Part shown: one piece after another, positions 32,809 through 42,414 of the stretch
How positions within the stretch are numbered: the first letter of the stretch is position 1
Layout of the letters: each line of letters begins with the position of its first letter
Assembly (NCBI RefSeq): GCF_000585375.1
Contig: NZ_KK073874.1
Location: 1,178,001-1,242,000 of the forward strand
Direction: 5' to 3'
Length of the DNA: 64,000 bases
From: Cryptosporangium arvum DSM 44712
Lineage (GTDB): Bacteria > Actinomycetota > Actinomycetes > Mycobacteriales > Cryptosporangiaceae
Made by a program: the position numbers and the translations under genes
Notes under the pieces: generated by a model
What the model saw: the letters and a program-made list of their open reading frames with translations, nothing else
Told to the model about the DNA's origin: nothing
Databases searched by the model: none

Positions 32809-34446
32809 GTGTACCAACAGGTGCTGGATCCCGTCGCCCATTCGCTGGCGTGGAGTTCGCTGATCGCGGCGATCCCGCTACTCGTCCTGTTCGTCCTGCT
32901 CGGAGTGTTCCGGCTGCGTGCCTGGGTCGCATCGCTGATCGCGCTGGCCGTGGCGCTCGTCGTCGCGATCGCGGTGTACGGGATGCCGGTCGGGCAGGCG
33001 TTGCTGGCCACCTCGGAGGGGGCGGCGTTCGGCTTCTTCCCGATTCTCTGGATCGTCATCAACGCGATCTGGGTCTACAACATGACCGTCGCGACCGGAC
33101 ACTTCGACGTGCTCCGGCGCAGCTTCACGTCGGTGAGCGACGACCGGCGGATCCAGGCGATCATCATCGCGTTCTCGTTCGGCGCGCTGATCGAGGCGCT
33201 GGCCGGCTTCGGGACGCCGGTCGCGGTGACGTCGGTGATGCTGATGGCCCTCGGGTTCTCGCCGATCAAGTCGGCGGTTCTGGCGCTGACCGCGAACACC
33301 GCGCCGGTGGCGTTCGGCGCGATGGCGACGCCGATCCTGACGCTCGGCACGGTCACCGGCATCGATAGCGACACGCTCGGCGCCATGGTGGGGCGGCAGA
33401 CGCCGATCCTCGCGGTGTTCGTCCCGCTGGTGCTGGTGTTCATCGTGGACGGTGCCCGCGGGCTGCGCGAGACCTGGCTGTACGCGCTGGTGTGCGGTCT
33501 GGTGTTCGGGTTCGCGCAGTACGTGACGTCGAACTTCATCTCGGTGCCGCTGGCCGACGTCGTCGCGTCGCTGTTGTCGGTGGCGGCGATCGTGGCGGCG
33601 GTGCGGCTCCGTCGTCCGCTCGTCACACCGGTCACCGCGCACGCGTTCAGCGCCGAGGGGCCGGCCGAGCCCGTCACCGAGGAACGGGAACCGGCGGAGC
33701 CGGACTCCCGCGCCGAGGTCATGCGTGCTTACGCTCCGTACGCGATCATCATCGGTGTCTTCGTGATCTGCCAGATCGGGCCGGTCAAGGAATTCCTGGA
33801 ACGGGCGACGACGGTCGTCGACTGGCCGGGTCTGCACCTGACCAACACGTCCGGGAAGGAGCTGTCCTCGGTCGCGTTCAAGTTCAACTGGTTCACGACT
33901 CCGGGCACGCAGATGCTGGTCGCGGGCCTGATCACGATGATCGTGCTCCGCGTATCGGTAGGGCGCGCGCTGCGCGCGTACGGCGCCACCCTGAACCAGT
34001 TGAAGTGGGCGATCCTGACCGTGATGGCGGTGCTGGGCCTGGCGTTCGTGATGAACGCGTCCGGGCAGACCGTCACTCTCGGTACGTGGATGGCCGGTGC
34101 CGGCGGGCTGTTCGCGCTGATCTCGCCGATCCTCGGCTGGCTCGGCGTCGCGGTGACCGGCTCCGACACGTCCTCCAACTCGCTGTTCGGCGCGCTGCAG
34201 GTCACCGCCGCGAGCCAGGCCGACCTGTCGGCGACGTTGATGGCCGCGTCGAACAGCTCCGGAGGCGTGCTCGGCAAGATGATCTCGCCGCAGAACCTCG
34301 CGATCGCCGCGGCCGCGGTGGGCCTGGACAACCGCGAGGGCGACATCTTCCGGAGGGTGGTCGGGTGGAGCGCGGTGTTCCTGGCCGGGATCTGCCTGCT
34401 CAGCTGGCTGCAGTCCACCGCGGTGCTGTCCTGGATGGTGCCCTGA
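32809..34446 (+). CDS. lctP: L-lactate permease (LctP family)
   Basis: A 545-aa membrane protein with about 13 hydrophobic spans. Family blocks: FGALIEALAGFGTPVAVTSVML, ALTANTAPVAFGAMATP, GVAVTGSDTSSNSLFGALQV and SNSSGGVLGKMISPQNLAIA. It imports L-lactate (or glycolate) with protons. GTG start with GGAGAGG upstream. No lactate dehydrogenase gene is adjacent, and it is monocistronic with a hairpin after it. Confidence 0.95.
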   Translation: MYQQVLDPVAHSLAWSSLIAAIPLLVLFVLLGVFRLRAWVASLIALAVALVVAIAVYGMPVGQALLATSEGAAFGFFPILWIVINAIWVYNMTVATGHFDVLRRSFTSVSDDRRIQAIIIAFSFGALIEALAGFGTPVAVTSVMLMALGFSPIKSAVLALTANTAPVAFGAMATPILTLGTVTGIDSDTLGAMVGRQTPILAVFVPLVLVFIVDGARGLRETWLYALVCGLVFGFAQYVTSNFISVPLADVVASLLSVAAIVAAVRLRRPLVTPVTAHAFSAEGPAEPVTEEREPAEPDSRAEVMRAYAPYAIIIGVFVICQIGPVKEFLERATTVVDWPGLHLTNTSGKELSSVAFKFNWFTTPGTQMLVAGLITMIVLRVSVGRALRAYGATLNQLKWAILTVMAVLGLAFVMNASGQTVTLGTWMAGAGGLFALISPILGWLGVAVTGSDTSSNSLFGALQVTAASQADLSATLMAASNSSGGVLGKMISPQNLAIAAAAVGLDNREGDIFRRVVGWSAVFLAGICLLSWLQSTAVLSWMVP

Positions 34447-34457
34447 CCGAATTCTGA

Positions 34458-34486
34458 GCGAGGGCCGGTCCCCGGACCGGCCCTCG
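34458..34486 (+). terminator. Hairpin after the lactate permease gene
   Basis: A 13-bp perfect stem (GCGAGGGCCGGTC/GACCGGCCCTCGC) with a 3-base loop, 11 bases after the stop; no T-run. Confidence 0.75.
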
Positions 34487-34498
34487 CGTCGACCCGAG

Positions 34499-34621
34499 AC
34501 GGACGTCCTCGGGATCGTGTTCTTCGCCGATCCGGTCGCGGCGTTCGCGAACCTCGCGCGCGCTCTGCGGCCCGGTGGGCGGTCGGCGTTCGTCTGCCTT
34601 CGGGGTCCACGCGGTGCTTCC
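34499..34621 (+). pseudogene. Remnant of a SAM-dependent methyltransferase gene
   Basis: About 40 codons read VFFADPVAAFANLARALRPGGR followed by SAFVCLRGP, the post-motif II/III block of class I methyltransferases (usually FFADP-AFANLRRALRPGGRL-FV). There is no N-terminal SAM-binding part upstream, where the permease terminator lies, and the frame continues into unrelated sequence. A decayed fragment. Confidence 0.7.
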
Positions 34622-34694
34622 CGGTCTCCGGTGACGGCGCCCGGTGCCGGCGGGTTACGGTCTAGTTTCCGCCGCACGAGAGAAGAGGCACACG

Positions 34695-35867
34695 GTGCAG
34701 CCGCACGAGTCCGCCCGGGGACCGCACGTGTTGCGGCAGATCAATTCGCGCGCCGTGCTGCGGGCGATCCGGGAACGCTCCCCGGCCCGGGTGGCCGACC
34801 TCATGCAGGCGACCGGCCTCTCGCGCCCGGCGGTGACCAGGGCGGTCGCCGAGCTGCGTGACGCCGGGCTGGTCGCCGACGTCGACGAGACCGCGCAGGT
34901 CTCGATGGGGCGCCCGGCGCAGTGGATCCGCTTCCGCGCCGAGGCCGGCTACGTCGTCGGTGTCGACGTCGGGTCGCACAAGGTCGTCGCGATGGTGGCC
35001 GATCTCTCCGGCAAGGTCGTGGCGTCGCGGCAGATGGCGACCGGTGAGCGGCTGCTGCAGTCGGTGCGCGACACGATCGCCGAGGCGCTGGCGAAGGCCG
35101 ACCTGACCGGCGACGACGTGTGGGCGATCGTGGTCGGGACGCCGGGCATCGTCGAGGAGAGCAGCGGCGAGGTGCTGCTCGCGCCGGGCATCCCGGGCCT
35201 GGCCCACCTGCCGGTGCTCGACGAGCTGCGCACGATCACGCCGAGTCCGGTGCTGATCGAGAACGACATCAACCTCGCGGTGCTCGGCGAACGCTGGTGC
35301 GGTGCGGCGGTCGGTAGCGACAGCCTGGTGTTCGTGCACTGGGGGGTCCGGATCGGCGCGGGCATCATCATCGACGGCAAGCCGTACCGCGGGGCCAACG
35401 GGGCGGCCGGAGAGATCGGGTTCGTCGACGTGTTCTCGACGCCGGACGGCCCGGATCCGGAGCCGCTGCTGGGTGCGCGGGCGGCGAACGCGGTGAGCGA
35501 GAAGGGTGCCTTCGAGCACGCGGTGGGGTCTCAGACCATCGCCGAACTCGCCGACGCCGAGGACGTCGCGGCGGTGTTCGCTGCGGCCACCGACGGCGAC
35601 CCGGCCGCGCTCGAGGTGGTGGACCGTATCGCGGCCCGTTTCGCCCGTGGTCTGGCGGCTCTGCTGCTCATCCTCGACCCGCGAGAAGTGATCATCGGCG
35701 GTGGTCTGTCGCGGGCGGGGGAGACCCTGCTCGCGGCCATCGACCGGCACCTGCGCCCGCGGATCCTGACGTCGCCGCGCCTGGTGCTCTCCGACCTCGG
35801 CAGCGACGCGGTCGCCCTCGGTGCGGTCCGCCGCGCCCTCGATCACGCGGAGCAGCGACTCCCATAA
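34695..35867 (+). CDS. ROK-family transcriptional repressor
   Basis: A 390-aa NagC/XylR-like regulator: winged helix-turn-helix at residues 15-70 (VLRQINSRAVLRAIRERSPARVADLMQATGLSRPAVTRAVAELRDAGLV), then the ROK sugar-kinase fold (VVGVDVGSHKVVAMVADLSG, GTPGIVEE, NGAAGEIGFVDV). The usual Cys zinc cluster of ROK kinases is absent, fitting a regulator. GTG start with GAAGAGG upstream. It precedes the sugar ABC operon, whose promoter carries a palindrome. Confidence 0.9.
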   Translation: MQPHESARGPHVLRQINSRAVLRAIRERSPARVADLMQATGLSRPAVTRAVAELRDAGLVADVDETAQVSMGRPAQWIRFRAEAGYVVGVDVGSHKVVAMVADLSGKVVASRQMATGERLLQSVRDTIAEALAKADLTGDDVWAIVVGTPGIVEESSGEVLLAPGIPGLAHLPVLDELRTITPSPVLIENDINLAVLGERWCGAAVGSDSLVFVHWGVRIGAGIIIDGKPYRGANGAAGEIGFVDVFSTPDGPDPEPLLGARAANAVSEKGAFEHAVGSQTIAELADAEDVAAVFAAATDGDPAALEVVDRIAARFARGLAALLLILDPREVIIGGGLSRAGETLLAAIDRHLRPRILTSPRLVLSDLGSDAVALGAVRRALDHAEQRLP

Positions 35868-35921
35868 CGAGTCGGTCACGTACCAGGAGACCGATTGACG
35901 CACGTCACACCCGCACGATAC

Positions 35922-35938
35922 TAACGATCCATTCGTTA
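35922..35938. promoter_or_regulatory. Palindromic operator upstream of the sugar ABC operon
   Basis: TAACGA-TCCAT-TCGTTA, a perfect 6+6 palindrome with a 5-base centre, 34 bases before the binding-protein ATG. Likely the site of the ROK repressor encoded just upstream. Confidence 0.65.
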
Positions 35939-35972
35939 ATAACCCCCTCCTCGTTCGACGGAAGGAACACGC

Positions 35973-37253
35973 ATGGGTGCAACAGGCAGGACGCGCTGGA
36001 TCGCGCGTCTGGCCGGTGCGACCGCGCTGGCCTTGGGGCTGGCCGCGTGCAGCGGCGGCACCGGTGCCAGCGACGCCGACAACTCCGGTGGCGGTGACAG
36101 CGCCAAGGAGATCAAGGTCGTCATCGCCGAATACAGCAAGGACCACACGGCCACCTTCTGGAACGCGTTCAAGAAGACGTACGAGGACAAGACCGGCGTC
36201 AAGCTGAACCTGCAGATCATCAGCTGGAACGACATCGACCAGCAGGCCAGCACGATGGTTCAGAACGGCAACCCGCCGGACATCCTGAACCTCAACGCGT
36301 ACGCCAGCTACGCCAAGGACAACCTGCTCTACAACTCCGACGAGGTGCTGACCGACAGCGTCAAGTCGGACATGATCGACGCGTTCGTCAAGAGCGGCAC
36401 GTACAACGGCAAGTTCTACGGAATGCCCGACCTGTCGTCGGCGCGGGCCCTGTTCTACAACAAGGACCTGTTCGCCAAGGCCGGCATCGCCGCTCCGCCG
36501 AAGACGTGGGCCGAGTTCGTCACCGACGCCAAGAAGGTCCAGGCGCTCGGCGGCGGCAACATCGGCTACGCGCAGCCGCTCGGCCCGGAAGAGGCCCAGG
36601 CCGAGTACTCGATCTGGCTCTTCAACAACGGCGGCGACTGGAAGTCCGACGGCAAGTGGACGATCAACTCCGCCAAGAACGTCGAAACCCTGCAGTTCCT
36701 GAAGGACCTCTCGGTCAAGGACAAGGTCACCCAGAACAACCCTGGGAAGACCAACCGGACCGACGGCGCTTTCCCGCTGTTCACCTCGGGTAAGGCCGGC
36801 ATGATCGTCGGCTTCGGTCCGCTCCAGGGCGACCTCGACTCGAAGTACAAGAACGTCAAGTACGGCATCGCTCCGATGCCGACGAAGGACGGCAGCGCGC
36901 CGCAGACCTACGGTGTCACCGACTACCTGATGTCGTTCAAGAAGAGCGGCAACCAGGACGCGGTGAAGAAGTTCTACGAGCTCTACTACGCCAAGGACCA
37001 GGTCAACACCTGGATCAAGTCCGAGGGCTTCCTTCCGGTCACCAAGTCCGGCCTGGAGGAGTTCTCGAGCGAGGCGTCGCTCAAGGTCTACCTGGACACG
37101 CTGCCGAACATCCACTTGACCCCGACCGACGACCCGGCCTGGGACAAGATCAAGCTCGCCGTCCAGCAGAACCTCGGCACCGCGGTGTCCCCGTCGGGTG
37201 ACCCGAAGGCCGTGCTCGACGACCTGCAGAAGACCGCGGAAAACGGCGGCTGA
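35973..37253 (+). CDS. Sugar ABC transporter substrate-binding lipoprotein
   Basis: A 426-aa extracellular solute-binding protein (family 1). Lipoprotein signal with lipobox LAAC at residues 23-26, then the binding fold (EIKVVIAEYSKDHTATFWNAFKKTYEDKTG; ALFYNKDLFAKAGI; LPVTKSGLEEF). It captures a sugar for the two permeases that follow. GGAAGGAAC ribosome site. The stop TGATG overlaps the first permease. Confidence 0.93.
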   Translation: MGATGRTRWIARLAGATALALGLAACSGGTGASDADNSGGGDSAKEIKVVIAEYSKDHTATFWNAFKKTYEDKTGVKLNLQIISWNDIDQQASTMVQNGNPPDILNLNAYASYAKDNLLYNSDEVLTDSVKSDMIDAFVKSGTYNGKFYGMPDLSSARALFYNKDLFAKAGIAAPPKTWAEFVTDAKKVQALGGGNIGYAQPLGPEEAQAEYSIWLFNNGGDWKSDGKWTINSAKNVETLQFLKDLSVKDKVTQNNPGKTNRTDGAFPLFTSGKAGMIVGFGPLQGDLDSKYKNVKYGIAPMPTKDGSAPQTYGVTDYLMSFKKSGNQDAVKKFYELYYAKDQVNTWIKSEGFLPVTKSGLEEFSSEASLKVYLDTLPNIHLTPTDDPAWDKIKLAVQQNLGTAVSPSGDPKAVLDDLQKTAENGG

Positions 37254-38257
37254 TGTCCTCCCGGGCTGACTCGAAGCCCGGCGCCGTCACCGACAGCCCG
37301 GCGCCCGCCTCCAGAAAAGGGGGCGGTGCGCCGGGTGCGGGCGCGCCGGCCAAGAAGATTCGTCGGACGACGCGTGGCCGCGCGCCGTGGTGGGTCGCGC
37401 TGATCTGGCTCGGCCCGGCGCTGGCCCTGATCTTCGGTGTCGTGATCTACCCCGCGATCGAGCTCGTCCGGGCCTCCACCGGCGAGTACTCGATCACCGG
37501 TCTGCGGCGCGGCCCGGCGGGTATCGACAACTACTCGCACGTGCTGAGCCACCCCGCGTTGGGCACGGTCCTGCTGAACACGGCCATCTGGGTCGCCGCG
37601 GTCGTGCTGATCACGATCGTGCTGAGCCTCGGCCTGGCCCAGTTCCTGTCGAAGGAGTTCTTCGGCCGACGCCTCGTGCGGTGGGCCGTGCTGGTTCCGT
37701 GGGCGGCGTCGCTGGTGATCACCGCGCGCCTGTTCACGCTGATCTTCGACTACTACCACGGCATCCTGAACGTCTTCCTGCTCAAGCTCCACGTCATCTC
37801 CGAGCCGATCGACTGGCTCGGCGACGACACCTGGACGATGCCGTCGATGATCCTCGTCGGTGTCCTGGTCTCGATCCCGTTCACCGCGTACGTGCTGCTC
37901 GCCGGCTTGAACTCGATTCCGGACGACGTGCACGAGGCCGCGCGCATCGACGGTGCGAGCGCCTGGCAGGCCTATCGCCAGGTGACGTTCCCGCTGCTGC
38001 GGCCCGCGCTGCTGGTGAGCGCCGTGCTCAACATGATCTACGTGTTCAACTCGTTCCCGATCGTCTGGACGCTCAACGACCGGAACCCGGGCTACACGCA
38101 CGACACGACGATCACCTTCATGTACAAGCTCGCGTTCAAGAGCGCCGACCGTGACGTGGGCGCCTCGGCCGCGGCCGGTGTGTTCAACGTCCTCCTGATC
38201 CTGGTCGCGGTGGTCCTCTACCTGCGGCTGGTGAAGTGGCGAGAGGAGGAGTCATGA
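37253..38257 (+). CDS. Sugar ABC transporter permease (MalF/UgpA type)
   Basis: A 334-aa permease with a ~45-residue basic/Pro-rich N-terminus, six membrane spans and the EAA loop (LNSIPDDVHEAARIDGASAWQAYRQVTFPLLRPAL) that docks the ATPase. The ATPase gene is absent here, as is common where a shared MsiK-like ATPase serves several importers. ATG overlaps the upstream stop by one base; ATGA links it to the next permease. Confidence 0.93.
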   Translation: MSSRADSKPGAVTDSPAPASRKGGGAPGAGAPAKKIRRTTRGRAPWWVALIWLGPALALIFGVVIYPAIELVRASTGEYSITGLRRGPAGIDNYSHVLSHPALGTVLLNTAIWVAAVVLITIVLSLGLAQFLSKEFFGRRLVRWAVLVPWAASLVITARLFTLIFDYYHGILNVFLLKLHVISEPIDWLGDDTWTMPSMILVGVLVSIPFTAYVLLAGLNSIPDDVHEAARIDGASAWQAYRQVTFPLLRPALLVSAVLNMIYVFNSFPIVWTLNDRNPGYTHDTTITFMYKLAFKSADRDVGASAAAGVFNVLLILVAVVLYLRLVKWREEES

Positions 38258-39081
38258 GTTGGCGCCAGATCCGCCCGGTCGCACTGCCGATCGTCGGGCT
38301 GCTGGTGGCGGTGGTCTTCCTGGCCCCCTACATCGTGATGCTGCTGGACTCGCTGCGTCCCGGTTCGGAGGCGCTGGCGTCGCCGCCGACGTTCCTGCCC
38401 CAGCACTGGCAGCTGGACGCCTACGGCGAGATCCTCGGCGACTCCCGCTTCCAGAACTGGCTGAAGACGTCGCTGCTGGTGTCGCTGGCCTCGACGGTGA
38501 TCGTCATCCTGGTCGCGATCCCGGCGGCGTACTTCAGCGCCCGGTTCAAGTTCCCCGGGAAGACCGCGTTCCTGTTCCTGGTGCTCGTCACCCAGATGTT
38601 CGCGCCCACGTCGCTGGTCGTCGGCATCTACCGCGAGTTCTTCGAGCTGTCGATGGTCAACACCTACGGCGCGCTCATCCTCACGAACTCGGCGTTCAAC
38701 CTGGCGTTCGCGGTCTGGATCCTGCACGGGTTCTTCGCCGCGCTGCCGCGTGAACTCGAGGAGGCCGCCGAGCTCGACGGCAACGGGCGGCTCGGCACGA
38801 TGCTGCGGGTCATGCTGCCGCTGACGCTGCCGGGCGTGGTCACCGCGACGATCTTCACGTTCATCGCGGTGTGGAACGAGTACGTCGTCGCGCTGACGCT
38901 GATGCAGGACGACGACAAGAAGCCGCTGACCGTCGGCATCAGCTCGTACGTCACCGGCTACGACCAGAACTGGGACCAGCTGTTCGCCGCGTCGATCGTC
39001 GCGATCGTGCCGGTGGTCGTGTTGTTCGCGGTCATCGAGAAGCACCTGGTGGGCGGCTTGACCGCCGGATCGGTCAAATGA
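38254..39081 (+). CDS. Sugar ABC transporter permease (MalG/UgpE type)
   Basis: A 275-aa second permease: six spans and EAA loop (AALPRELEEAAELDGNGRLGTMLRVMLPLTLPG). ATG 38254 has GAGGAGG upstream and overlaps the first permease stop by 4 bases. Its TGA overlaps the ROK kinase start. Confidence 0.93.
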   Translation: MSWRQIRPVALPIVGLLVAVVFLAPYIVMLLDSLRPGSEALASPPTFLPQHWQLDAYGEILGDSRFQNWLKTSLLVSLASTVIVILVAIPAAYFSARFKFPGKTAFLFLVLVTQMFAPTSLVVGIYREFFELSMVNTYGALILTNSAFNLAFAVWILHGFFAALPRELEEAAELDGNGRLGTMLRVMLPLTLPGVVTATIFTFIAVWNEYVVALTLMQDDDKKPLTVGISSYVTGYDQNWDQLFAASIVAIVPVVVLFAVIEKHLVGGLTAGSVK

Positions 39082-40007
39082 CGGTGCCAACCGTCGTCAC
39101 CCTCGACATCGGAGGGACGACGATCAAGGGCGCCCTCGTCGGCGCGGACGGGCAGGAGCTCAAGCGGCTCGACCGGGACACCGGCGCGTCGTCCGGGGAG
39201 TCCGAGGTGGTGGCCCGGGTGCGTGCCGTCGCCCGGGAGCTGGCCGACGCCGGCACGGTCGGCGTCGGGCTCTCGGTGCCCGGCATCGTCGACACCGCGG
39301 CCGGCGTCGCGCGCCACGCGGTCAACCTGGGGTTCCGGGACACGCCGCTGGCCGCGCTCGTCGCCGAGGAGGTCGGCGTCCCCGTGGTGCTGGAGCAGGA
39401 CTGCCGCGCCGCCGCGGTGGCCGAGAGCGAGATCGGGCTCGGGCGCGACGCCAGGGACCTGATGGTCGTCGTGCTCGGTACCGGCGTCGCGGCCGGGTTG
39501 ATCGTCGACGGCCGGCCGCTGGCCGGCGCCGACGGCAGCGCCGGCGAACTCGGGCACCTGCCGGTCTACCCGGACGGCGAGCACTGCGCTTGCGGCCAGC
39601 GGGGCTGCCTGGAGGTCTACGCGTCCGCGTCGGGGATCGCCCGCCGGTACGCGGCGGCCGGCGGTACCCGCGCCGGAGCGACCGCCGCCGACGTCGCTTC
39701 CTCGCTGGATTCCGACGTCGTGGCGGCGCGCGTCTGGCGCGAGGCGACCGAGGCGCTCGGGCTGGCGCTGGCCACCGCGACGCTGCTGCTCGATCCGGCG
39801 CTGATCGTGCTGGCCGGTGGGCTCACCGGTGCCGGTGACACGCTGCTGCGCCCGGTGCGGTCCGAGCTGCAGGGCGCACTGGCCTGGCGGCAGGCGCCTC
39901 CGGTCGCCAACAGCCCGCTCGGCGGCGACGCGGGACGGCTCGGCGCGGCGATTTTGGCCTGGCGCGCGGCCGGATACGAGGACGTGGTCCTGCGCGACGC
40001 GGTTTGA
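39078..40007 (+). CDS. ROK-family sugar kinase
   Basis: A 309-aa glucokinase/N-acyl-hexosamine kinase relative: ATP site TLDIGGTTIKGALV, GLSVPGIVD, LEQDCRAAAVAE, VLGTGVAAGLIVDG, and the zinc motif GHLPVYPDGEHCACGQRGCLEVYASA. ATG 39078 overlaps the permease stop. It should phosphorylate the imported sugar; the exact sugar is not readable. Confidence 0.9.
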   Translation: MTVPTVVTLDIGGTTIKGALVGADGQELKRLDRDTGASSGESEVVARVRAVARELADAGTVGVGLSVPGIVDTAAGVARHAVNLGFRDTPLAALVAEEVGVPVVLEQDCRAAAVAESEIGLGRDARDLMVVVLGTGVAAGLIVDGRPLAGADGSAGELGHLPVYPDGEHCACGQRGCLEVYASASGIARRYAAAGGTRAGATAADVASSLDSDVVAARVWREATEALGLALATATLLLDPALIVLAGGLTGAGDTLLRPVRSELQGALAWRQAPPVANSPLGGDAGRLGAAILAWRAAGYEDVVLRDAV

Positions 40008-40014
40008 TGCCCTG

Positions 40015-40887
40015 GTGGCACTGATCGACACCGAGCTCCCGGCGCTCTGCCGGGAGCTCGGAATTCCCGGGTTCGCCGACGTCCACGTCCACTTCATGCC
40101 CGAGCGCGTGCTCGCCAAGGTGTGGGCCTACTTCGACGCGCTCGACGTGCTCGAGTGGCCGATCGAGTACCGGCTGGACGAGACCGAACGCCTGGAGCGG
40201 CTCGGCGAACTCGGGGTGATCCGGCACACCGCGCTGCTCTACCCCCACAAGCCGGCGATGGCGGCCTGGCTCAACGAGTGGGGTCTTTCCTTCGCGAAAG
40301 ACGCGCCGAACTGCGTTCCGACTGGCACCTTCTTCCCCGAACCGGGCGCGGCCGAGTACGTGCGCGTCGCGCTCGAGAGCGGAGTCCGCGCGTTCAAGGC
40401 GCACGTGCAGGTCGGCGCGTACGACCCGCGTGATCCGCTGCTCGACGAGGTCTGGGGCCGGCTCGCCGACGCCGGCGTGCCGGTGGTGTGCCACTGCGGC
40501 AGCGGGCCGATGCCCGGCCGGTTCACCGGCCCGGGCCCGATCGGTGAGGTGCTGGCCCGCCACCCGTCGCTGACGCTCGTCGTCGCTCACCTCGGACAGC
40601 CGGAGTACGCCGAGTTCCTCGCGCTGGCCGAGGCCTACCCGAACGTCCACCTCGACACCACGATGACGTTCACGGACTTCGTCGAGCGGATCGCGCCGTT
40701 CCCGGCCGCGCTGCGCCCCCGGCTGCGTGACCTGGCGCACCGGGTCGTGCTCGGCTCGGACTTCCCGAACATCCCGTACCCCTATGCCCACCAGGTGGAG
40801 AGCCTGATCCGCCTCGACCTCGGCGACGACTGGCTCCGGGCGGTACTGCACGACAACGGGCTGCGCCTGCTCAGTCCAGCATCGTGA
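40015..40887 (+). CDS. Amidohydrolase_2-family metal-dependent hydrolase
   Basis: A 290-aa TIM-barrel hydrolase/decarboxylase-type protein: FADVHVHFMPERV (HxH), AFKAHVQVG, VPVVCHCGSG, LVVAHLGQPEYAE and the metal Asp in VVLGSDFPNIPYPY. Start GTG 40015 lies 7 bases after the kinase. As last gene of a sugar operon it may open a lactone or remove a side group, but relatives have diverse substrates. Its end overlaps the convergent gene by 17 bases. Confidence 0.82.
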   Translation: MALIDTELPALCRELGIPGFADVHVHFMPERVLAKVWAYFDALDVLEWPIEYRLDETERLERLGELGVIRHTALLYPHKPAMAAWLNEWGLSFAKDAPNCVPTGTFFPEPGAAEYVRVALESGVRAFKAHVQVGAYDPRDPLLDEVWGRLADAGVPVVCHCGSGPMPGRFTGPGPIGEVLARHPSLTLVVAHLGQPEYAEFLALAEAYPNVHLDTTMTFTDFVERIAPFPAALRPRLRDLAHRVVLGSDFPNIPYPYAHQVESLIRLDLGDDWLRAVLHDNGLRLLSPAS

Positions 40888-41428
40888 GCAGCTTGCTCAG
40901 CGTGTTCCAGTTGCGTGCGGTACCCGCGGCGTTGGCGTCCTCCGGGTAGCGCTTCTCGAAGAACGGCGGGCTCAGCTTCGCTTTACGGACGCCGTCCGGG
41001 TACCAGACGTAGACCTCGCGCGGCCCGATCGCCATCACCTCGGGTGCATGGGTGGCCGGGTCGACGGCGTCCAGCCGCGCCTCGGCGGTCGGTGCCGAGA
41101 GGAACGTGACGAGGAGTCTCGACGGGTCGGTCGCCACCTCGGCGAGGGGGTTGGCGTTCAGGACGCGCCGGAAGTCATCCTCGTCGCGCACCAGCACGCG
41201 GACGGTCAGCCCCAGTTCGCGGGTGATCGCCGCTTCGATCTCGTCGGCGATCGTGTCCGGATCGGCGCGGTCGCTTCGGAACAGTGCGTTACCGCTCTGC
41301 AGGTACGTGGTGACGTCGTCGAGGCCCAGATCGGTCAGCAGAGCGCGGAGATCGGCCATCGCGATCCGCTGGTTGCGGCTGACGTTGATGCCCCGGAGAA
41401 GGGCGACGTAGGCGGTCACGTTCGCCAT
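40871..41428 (-). CDS. DUF1697-family protein
   Basis: A 185-aa protein matching DUF1697: TAYVALLRGINVSRNQRIAMADLRALLTDLGLDDVTTYLQSGNALF, VTFLSAPT and YPDGVRKAKLSPPFFEKR with the AAGTARNWNTLSKLLTML C-terminus. Widespread in bacteria, function not known. Convergent with the sugar operon. Confidence 0.9.
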   Translation of the reverse strand: MANVTAYVALLRGINVSRNQRIAMADLRALLTDLGLDDVTTYLQSGNALFRSDRADPDTIADEIEAAITRELGLTVRVLVRDEDDFRRVLNANPLAEVATDPSRLLVTFLSAPTAEARLDAVDPATHAPEVMAIGPREVYVWYPDGVRKAKLSPPFFEKRYPEDANAAGTARNWNTLSKLLTMLD

Positions 41429-42012
41429 CCTTGCCTACGGAACGGACATCTGTCGTGGGGGCGGCCCGCCCACCGAGGGAGGGCTGGCCCCCACCGGCAA
41501 CCTCTTCCGCGCAGGAGTTCCCGGAATTCGGCTGCTTTTCACTCAGCTGAATAGCGTCGACTGTACCCCTTTCGGAGAGTGACGCGTTCGGCTTTTCCGT
41601 CTCCCCGTTATCTGCGGGAGATTGGCCTTTCCGGTGCGATCGAAATCTCTTCCGCATCGTACTCAATGGACGGTTATAGGCGGCTCCCGATGACTGCCGT
41701 TCGGGGGCACGGGTCCGGCTGGACGGCCGATGAGCAGCGACGGGGCCGGATCGGCACGGCATTCTTATGCGCCGAGGGGTGCCGGAATGCCCACCTCCGA
41801 TTGGGCTGTCGGTAATCGTTCGACAACGCTTTGTGACATGTGGGAGTAGATCGGGTGCAAATCCCGGATCTTTGTTAAGGCCAGTGGAAGCAGCGTTAAG
41901 TGCGCGCTAGGGTGCAGGATGTGCCGTAGGCGGCGACGGCGTCTCGCCCTTGCGGAAATAGCCGTTTACCACCGCGCGGCGAATGGTGTCACCGTGATGG
42001 AGGTCCGAAGGC
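41429..42012. other. Long intergenic region before the Roadblock cluster
   Basis: About 580 bases, less GC-rich than its surroundings between 41520 and 41900. Short open frames have no recognisable features. It should hold the promoter of the Roadblock/DUF4388 cluster; the stretch AGCGTTAAGTGCGCGCTAGGGT at 41892-41913 is a possible site. Nothing else is recognised. Confidence 0.5.
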
Positions 42013-42414
42013 ATGCCGGGAATCGACGAGAGCCTGCAGCGCGCGATGGCGATCTCCGGCGCACGCGGGGCGAACATCGTCGACTTCACCAGCGGCCTCG
42101 TCGTCGGCACGGTGGGCGACTGGCCCTACGGCGGCCCCGACGCGGCCGCGGCCGGCGCCACCGAGGTGGTGCGGGCCGCACGGGACAACTCGGCGTTCGT
42201 CGGCCCGGAGCGGCCCGGCGGTGCGCCTGACGACGAGGACCGTTGGGAGGACATCGTGCTCACCGCACAGGGGCGCTACGACCTCCTGCGGTTCCTCCAC
42301 ACGCAGTTCGACGGCCGGTTCTTCCTCCACCTCTGGCTCGACCGCAGCCAGAGCAACCTCGCGATGGCGCGTCTGGAGCTCCGTCGCCTCGCAGACGAGC
42401 TGGTACTGCAATGA
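42013..42414 (+). CDS. Roadblock/LC7-like protein (1)
   Basis: A 133-aa protein, MPGIDESLQRAMAISGARGANIVDFTSGLVVGTVG, with the alpha-beta-beta start of Roadblock/LC7 (MglB-like) proteins and LFLHLWLDRSQ-type strands before a C-terminal helix. It is similar along its length to the product at 44572. Such proteins act as dimeric regulators or scaffolds of small GTPases. GGAGG upstream of the ATG; ATGA overlap with the next gene. Confidence 0.72.
   Translation: MPGIDESLQRAMAISGARGANIVDFTSGLVVGTVGDWPYGGPDAAAAGATEVVRAARDNSAFVGPERPGGAPDDEDRWEDIVLTAQGRYDLLRFLHTQFDGRFFLHLWLDRSQSNLAMARLELRRLADELVLQ

Noticed and set aside
41579-41815. 78-codon plus-strand frame in the intergenic region
   Set aside because: No ribosome site, no recognisable features, and atypical codon use.
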